Positions 7,374 to 10,488 of a stretch of 10,488 nucleotides of DNA are shown here, piece by piece. Positions within the stretch are counted from its first letter, which is position 1, and every line of letters starts with the position of its first letter. The position numbers were made by a program, and so were the translations under genes. Location: assembly GCA_023091735.1 (NCBI GenBank), contig JALKBU010001483.1:1-10488 (forward strand), given 5' to 3'. The stretch is from Trichomonas tenax (lineage: Eukaryota > Parabasalia > Trichomonadida > Trichomonadidae). The notes under the pieces were generated by a model, which saw only the letters and a program-made list of their open reading frames with translations, did no database searches and was not told the origin of the DNA.

Positions 7374-7472
7374 AGTCCGCGTGGTTCAAAGCAATGCTTC
7401 AAGAACAGATAGAATCATTCTTGTGTAAATAAATGTATCTATATCGTTGTTTTCACTTGGAGTTCTTTTTGT

Positions 7473-8554
7473 TTGGATATTAAGGTTAATCTTTACGTTA
7501 GTATTTTTTTAAATGATGATTTAGCGAACGATAATGAATCATTTATCGAAACTCATGGAGTGAATTCTATGGTTCTGAGGAATATGAACCATTTTATAAT
7601 AAGTCAGAACGATTATTCGTTAATCCATCTTCAAATCATAATATTTACATCTCATATTGCAATTTCGATTCATTAAAAGGAAATGGTGCAATTTATATCA
7701 TTCAAATAGAAAATACAATTGATGTTCTTTCAGAGTATTGTTTGTTTTATAACTGTAGTTGCGAAAGTGATAGCTTGTATGTTGGAGGTTCTTTTACGTT
7801 CTCCCATAATACAGGAAACTGCATCCAACAGTACAATTGCTATCTTTATTCAGACTCTCCAATTGCTTCAGCAATCTATCAAGCATTGGAAATAGGAATA
7901 ACGGTCCGACATATTAAAGAAGGAAGTTTCAGAAAAAATTATATTTTATATTCAACAATCTCAAATTGCGGTAAAAGCCCAAGAGGTGCTATTGGCCATG
8001 AATATGGAGAAGCACTTGAGAAGAACATCAATTTCACAAGCAATCGAATTCAATTATGTGGAATTTTAACAACAATTGAATTGAACATTGAAAATAAATA
8101 TTTGAATTTCATCTCGAATAATTTTACGATGGAAGGAAGCGATGCAAGTAATTCAAATGCTTTATATAGAATAGATAATTTTATTGAAGAAGAAACTAAT
8201 TTCGAATATTTGAATTTCAAAGGAAATCGATGCAATAGAAGTCTTTTTGAATCAAATAATCCATGCACAATCCGATATTCAAACTTTGTTGATAACACAG
8301 CAAACGAGTTATTCACTTCATTTCAAGGAAATACTATATCAATATCAGAGTCATACATTTCATCGTCATCTCCAAATGGAATTATATCAACAGAAAGCAT
8401 GAAAGATAATCAAATCACAATTAATTTTTTAATTCTTAATATGTGTGAGATCAACAACAAAATTGAGACAATCAATCCTAATTTTAGATCCCATTTCATC
8501 ATTAATTCTCTTTTTGGCATTGTGAATACATTTCCATATAAAATGATCTCATAA
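7473..8554 (+). pseudogene. Remnant of a Pmp-like beta-helix surface protein
   Basis: From about 7541 the frame is open for 337 codons (first part NSWSEFYGSEEYEPFYNK) to TAA 8552-8554. It shows short Asn/Ser/Phe strands every 20-25 residues (ISYCNFDSLKGNGAIYI, YLNFKGNRCN, IRYSNFVDNTANE), as in parallel beta-helices, and paired Cys (NCSCESDS, GNCIQQYNCYLYS). This resembles the large trichomonad family of Chlamydia Pmp-like candidate surface proteins. The upstream piece (7473-7540, another frame, LNDDLANDNESF) would join by a one-base loss near 7545. No ATG, signal peptide or C-terminal membrane helix is visible, and only 40 bases separate it from the WD40 stop, so both ends appear lost. A short intact variant is less likely. 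Family assignment is tentative. Confidence 0.5.
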
Positions 8555-8757
8555 AATGACCTTATTATTCAATATTTTCAACTAAAATCATTGCAGAACA
8601 TTGTCAATGGAATTCCATAGATACAAAAGAGATGCATAATTAAACACGTGCAAGTAAATACTTTTGCAAAATTGTGCATTTTAACTGAAAGAAATTGTTT
8701 TAAATTTGAATTGATATCAAGAGTTTTATCATGGTTATATATAGCATCAACAATTTA

Positions 8758-8786
8758 TGTGGGATTCAAGTTCTTTGAATCACACA
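8758..8786. repeat. Inverted repeat, 12-bp arms, 5-base loop
   Basis: TGTGGGATTCAA (8758-8769) and TTGAATCACACA (8775-8786) pair with one mismatch; the inner 7 bp are perfect; the loop is GTTCT. Confidence 0.6.
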
Positions 8787-8856
8787 ATAACACTGCATAT
8801 GCTTCAAAATAATGTGTTAATGGCATCAGCACATAAATTAACAGTATTTGGATATT

Positions 8857-8880
8857 TTATGGGTGTGAAAGCACCCATAA
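8857..8880. repeat. Perfect 9-bp hairpin, 6-base loop
   Basis: TTATGGGTG (8857-8865) and CACCCATAA (8872-8880) are exact reverse complements around TGAAAG. The GC-rich inner stem (GGGTG/CACCC) stands out in very AT-rich surroundings. Confidence 0.65.
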
Positions 8881-8899
8881 TATGTTGCTATGATAGGAT

Positions 8900-8955
8900 C
8901 ATATGATTATTTTCACTTCTACAATGATAAATTTTGAATTGAAAATAATCGTATG
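8900..8955. repeat. Inverted repeat, 16-bp arms, 24-base loop
   Basis: CATATGATTATTTTCA (8900-8915) pairs with TGAAAATAATCGTATG (8940-8955) with one mismatch, which is G-T compatible in RNA. It is the longest inverted repeat seen in the window and lies only 20 bases after the 8857-8880 hairpin. Confidence 0.6.
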
Positions 8956-9446
8956 CCATATATTTCTTTAAAGTTTGTTTCTTTTTTATTACATTGTTAT
9001 CAATCTTGCTACATTATTTTTCAATAATTTTTGCTTATTGCCTATACTTCAATGTTACAATATTTATAGCTTTATTAGAATGAACATTATAGAGATAATG
9101 AATCAAAAATATTACAGGAATACCCTACTTTTCCTACATCTGGACTAAAAAAATAGGTAAATTTTAGAATCTATACAATATAACTATAGTGGAAGACTTT
9201 ATTTTGTGGATATGGATAGAGAACGACCATAAGAAACATCAGCATGAATATGAGGTGAATTTGAAGTGTTGATTGAAATTGATGGGAATAGTAGTAGAGC
9301 GAGGGGGTTAGTTGCCAGATTTTGTAAACATACATATAGAGGATGTATGACAACATATATATAGAGTGTAATTCCGAGCAACTAATTTTTAAAGTTAATT
9401 TTTAAAATAATTTAATTTTTTTATTTGGATGAAATAATCTATATAT

Positions 9447-10175
9447 ATGGCAATCGTTTCGTCTGAGCTTATGAAGAAAGACCCCTTGGGGTCAAGCCGC
9501 AACGCGGCATGGGGTATTAAGCAATTAAATGAATACGATTTTTTAATTAAATCTCATCAAAATGTCATAAAAAATGATTCAACACCTATTAAAACAGATA
9601 TAAGCAACTCAGAGATTTCAATTCGCTCAGGACGCGGTTTAAATCCTGAATGGATTAAAGAACAATTTAAAAATGAAGGTTGTGAATTAATAAATGAATA
9701 TAAAGGATGCGAAAGTGAACTAATTTATAGATGTAAAAATAAAGTATTTTCTATTACGTGGCATAGATGGAATAAAGGTGAAAGACCTCATAAATGTGAC
9801 GAAGATGAAATAAAAATTGTTGAAAATCCAAAAGAAGACGGTGTTTCCATTTATTGCATCCGTAAAGTTCCAACAAAAAGTGGAAAACGAATGAATAGAA
9901 GAATTTATAACCCTGATTACATAAAGCATATATTTCTTAAAGAAGACTGTGAGGTATTGAATGCTGAAGAATATTTAAATGTTAAAACTAAATTAAAATA
10001 TAAATATATTGGAAATGATGAAAGATGTAAAGTTAAAGATAAAATTTATAGTATATGTTTTAATAACTGGAAGTCATTAGGTATTAGAAAACATTTTAAA
10101 GAATATGGTAAATCAACTAAATTTTTTAAGGTAGAATATGAAGCTGAAATCGTTGATGAAGGAGACGGATTATAA
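9447..10175 (+). CDS. Unknown protein with two tandem Cys/aromatic modules (242 aa)
   Basis: An intact frame from ATG 9447 to TAA 10173-10175. Residues about 65-117 and 153-215 look like diverged copies of one module: an Asn-Pro start (NPEWIKEQF; NPDYIKHIF), acid-Cys-Glu (EGCELIN; EDCEVLN), then Tyr/Lys strands (SELIYRCKNK; TKLKYKYIGN) and a Trp end (FSITWHRWNKG; YSICFNNWKSLG). This recalls small zinc-ribbon/treble-clef modules next to homing endonucleases or in large DNA viruses and mobile elements, but the second copy lacks part of the Cys set, so metal binding is uncertain. Residues 1-40 (KDPLGSSRNAAWGIKQ) are separate and encoded by a GC-rich, hairpin-forming stretch, unlike the very AT-rich rest. 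No Initiator precedes it; the ATG follows TATATAT. Composition and the repeat-rich flank suggest a mobile-element or transferred origin. A second ATG lies at 9471. Confidence 0.6.
   Translation: MAIVSSELMKKDPLGSSRNAAWGIKQLNEYDFLIKSHQNVIKNDSTPIKTDISNSEISIRSGRGLNPEWIKEQFKNEGCELINEYKGCESELIYRCKNKVFSITWHRWNKGERPHKCDEDEIKIVENPKEDGVSIYCIRKVPTKSGKRMNRRIYNPDYIKHIFLKEDCEVLNAEEYLNVKTKLKYKYIGNDERCKVKDKIYSICFNNWKSLGIRKHFKEYGKSTKFFKVEYEAEIVDEGDGL
9480..9515 (+). repeat. GC-rich double hairpin within the start of the 9447 gene
   Basis: Two stems lie back to back: GACCCC (9480-9485)/GGGGTC (9488-9493) with a TT spacer, and GCCGC (9496-9500)/GCGGC (9504-9508) with an AAC loop. A second GGGGT at 9511-9515 could compete for ACCCC. 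The block is strongly GC-rich in a gene that is otherwise very AT-rich. It codes for DPLGSSRNAAWG. Confidence 0.55.
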
Positions 10176-10270
10176 GAGAATTTTTATTTTTGAAGAATTT
10201 GAATAAAAAATAAAGCTAATTCTAAAATGTGGTATGGGAAGTGTAAATCCTTCTTTAAGCTGAATTTAAT

Positions 10271-10312
10271 ATTTCCTTTGGACGGGCTCTGAACCTGAAG
10301 GGTTTTCCATGG
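10271..10312. other. GC-richer block between the two convergent right-hand ORFs
   Basis: The stretch beginning TTCCTTTGGACGGGCTCTGA and continuing through GAAGGGTTTTCCATGGGTAC is distinctly richer in G and C than the DNA on either side and has no ORF. It may be part of a dispersed repeat or the 3' end of an element. No clear fold is seen beyond CCTTTGG and short G/C runs. Confidence 0.35.
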
Positions 10313-10358
10313 GTACAATTAGAAAATGGTACTATGTATCATTTAATACTGCAATTAT

Positions 10359-10487
10359 TTAATTTATTCTATCTTCAATCACATTTATTCTTTTTGTTAA
10401 ATCTTCTATCTTCATTAATGCTGTCACTCTTGACTGAGGAATAGATTTTAAACTTACTACTCCCTTTATTTTTGTAATTTTGAAGCC
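10359..10487 (-). CDS. C-terminal 42 codons of an unknown protein entering from the right edge
   Basis: The minus strand is open from the window edge to TAA 10361-10359. The visible end, ITKIKGVVSLKSIPQSRV then LMKIEDLTKRINVIEDRIN, is a short basic strand region followed by a terminal coiled coil with heptad spacing. It converges on the 9447-10175 gene, with 183 bases between the two stops. No family is recognised. The pair could belong to the same accessory or mobile element. Confidence 0.5.
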   Translation of the reverse strand, partial: GFKITKIKGVVSLKSIPQSRVTALMKIEDLTKRINVIEDRIN

Positions 10488-10488
10488 C

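Larger units (their letters stand above)
5004..7432 (+). pseudogene. WDR62/MAPKBP1-like two-propeller WD40 protein, broken
   Basis: The family has two WD40 propellers and serves as a scaffold in signalling and at centrosomes/spindle poles in animals; the role here is unknown. Family signs: N-terminal LEKVGGSG, then GGVLSIFMPKSK and REITALSFSPSGADLAIAE (the animal proteins have LEKVLG and an ITALAFSPDGK-like motif here); a WD end LFLYLWDL; YSDGSIIFWL; GSDGTVRQWDV; and the last blade YPVKVAVEPSSGLFVAVCMS. An acidic helical tail follows. Lesions: in-frame TAA 5031-5033; one base lost near 5382-5389; one A lost near 5537-5541; one base lost near 6288-6293; TGA 6876-6878; one base lost near 7365-7371. 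Adding four bases gives exactly 811 codons from ATG 5004 to TAA 7430-7432, which supports the reconstruction. Four same-sense deletions plus two stops make a true pseudogene likely. The stop lies in TAAATAAA, a good poly(A) signal. Confidence 0.75.
8555..9446. other. AT-rich non-coding region with clustered inverted repeats
   Basis: About 890 bases without a convincing gene. Three hairpin-forming inverted repeats lie within 8758-8955, listed separately. At 9175-9360 some frames look faintly coding (EDFILWIWIENDHKKHQHEY, then in another frame GNSSRARGLVARFCKH) but are short and broken. A further small hairpin (CATACAT/ATGTATG, 9329-9349) sits inside an 8-bp inverted repeat (TTAGTTGC 9308-9315, GCAACTAA 9378-9385). 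No tRNA or known repeat was recognised. Confidence 0.5.

Noticed and set aside
1..7432. Programmed ribosomal frameshifting as the explanation for the split genes
   Set aside because: The minus-strand gene needs skipping of a base and the plus-strand gene needs re-reading of one, the sites share no slippery sequence, and in-frame stops of all three kinds are also present.
834..7432. A variant genetic code reading TAG/TAA/TGA as sense
   Set aside because: The intact Cdt1-like and NTF2-like genes contain no internal stops and end normally in TAA; the stops occur only in genes that also carry frame changes.
8291..8310. GATAACACAG, similar to the trichomonad intron 3' motif ACTAACACACAG
   Set aside because: It lies inside the open beta-helix frame (coding DNTAN), there is no GTATGT donor nearby, and two bases of the motif are missing.
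8700..8800. Possible tRNA suggested by the GGGATTCAAGTTC-like T-loop
   Set aside because: No acceptor stem, anticodon arm or matching D-arm can be placed around it; it is explained by the 8758-8786 inverted repeat.
9171..9381. Two short minus-strand open frames rich in Tyr, Leu and Ile
   Set aside because: They overlap each other in different frames, have low-complexity composition, and show no promoter or recognisable motif.

Overview
The window looks like nuclear DNA of a trichomonad protist, most likely Trichomonas vaginalis or a close relative. The best evidence is a full match to the trichomonad Initiator core promoter (TCACTTTTCATTA, minus strand, 2820-2808) 19 bases before the ATG of an intact gene. 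Other support is the AT-rich, intron-poor, very compact layout, stop codons overlapping a TAAA poly(A) signal, and neighbouring genes in advanced decay. There are no bacterial-type ribosome binding sites, rRNAs, tRNAs or CRISPR arrays. The species is inferred; no database was searched.

Layout. (1) 1-2172, minus: a long helical/coiled-coil protein gene running off the left edge, broken by three in-frame stops and three frame changes, each of the latter in an A/T homopolymer. (2) 2214-2440, plus: a tiny divergent ORF of doubtful status. (3) 2419-2799, minus: an intact small NTF2-like protein with the Initiator. (4) 3193-4305, minus: an intact gene that I read as Cdt1, the replication-licensing factor, with a central Cdt1-type domain and a C-terminal winged helix. 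(5) 4306-5003: AT-rich intergenic DNA. (6) 5004-7432, plus: a two-propeller WD40 protein of the WDR62/MAPKBP1 type, broken by two in-frame stops and four one-base deletions. (7) about 7473-8554, plus: remnant of an Asn/Ser/Cys-rich beta-helix surface protein resembling the trichomonad Pmp-like family. (8) 8555-9446: non-coding, with a cluster of inverted repeats. (9) 9447-10175, plus: an intact, very AT-rich ORF with two tandem Cys/aromatic modules and an oddly GC-rich, hairpin-forming start. (10) 10359-10487, minus: C-terminal end of another ORF entering from the right edge.

The genes do not form an operon or an obvious pathway. The main message is a contrast: two housekeeping-type genes (NTF2-like and Cdt1) are pristine, while both large neighbours carry many lesions. 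This pattern argues for real pseudogenes rather than uniformly poor sequence. The right third (8.5-10.5 kb) looks like accessory or repeat-derived DNA. I see no convincing new multi-gene system; the least explained items are the 9447-10175 gene and the hairpin cluster before it.
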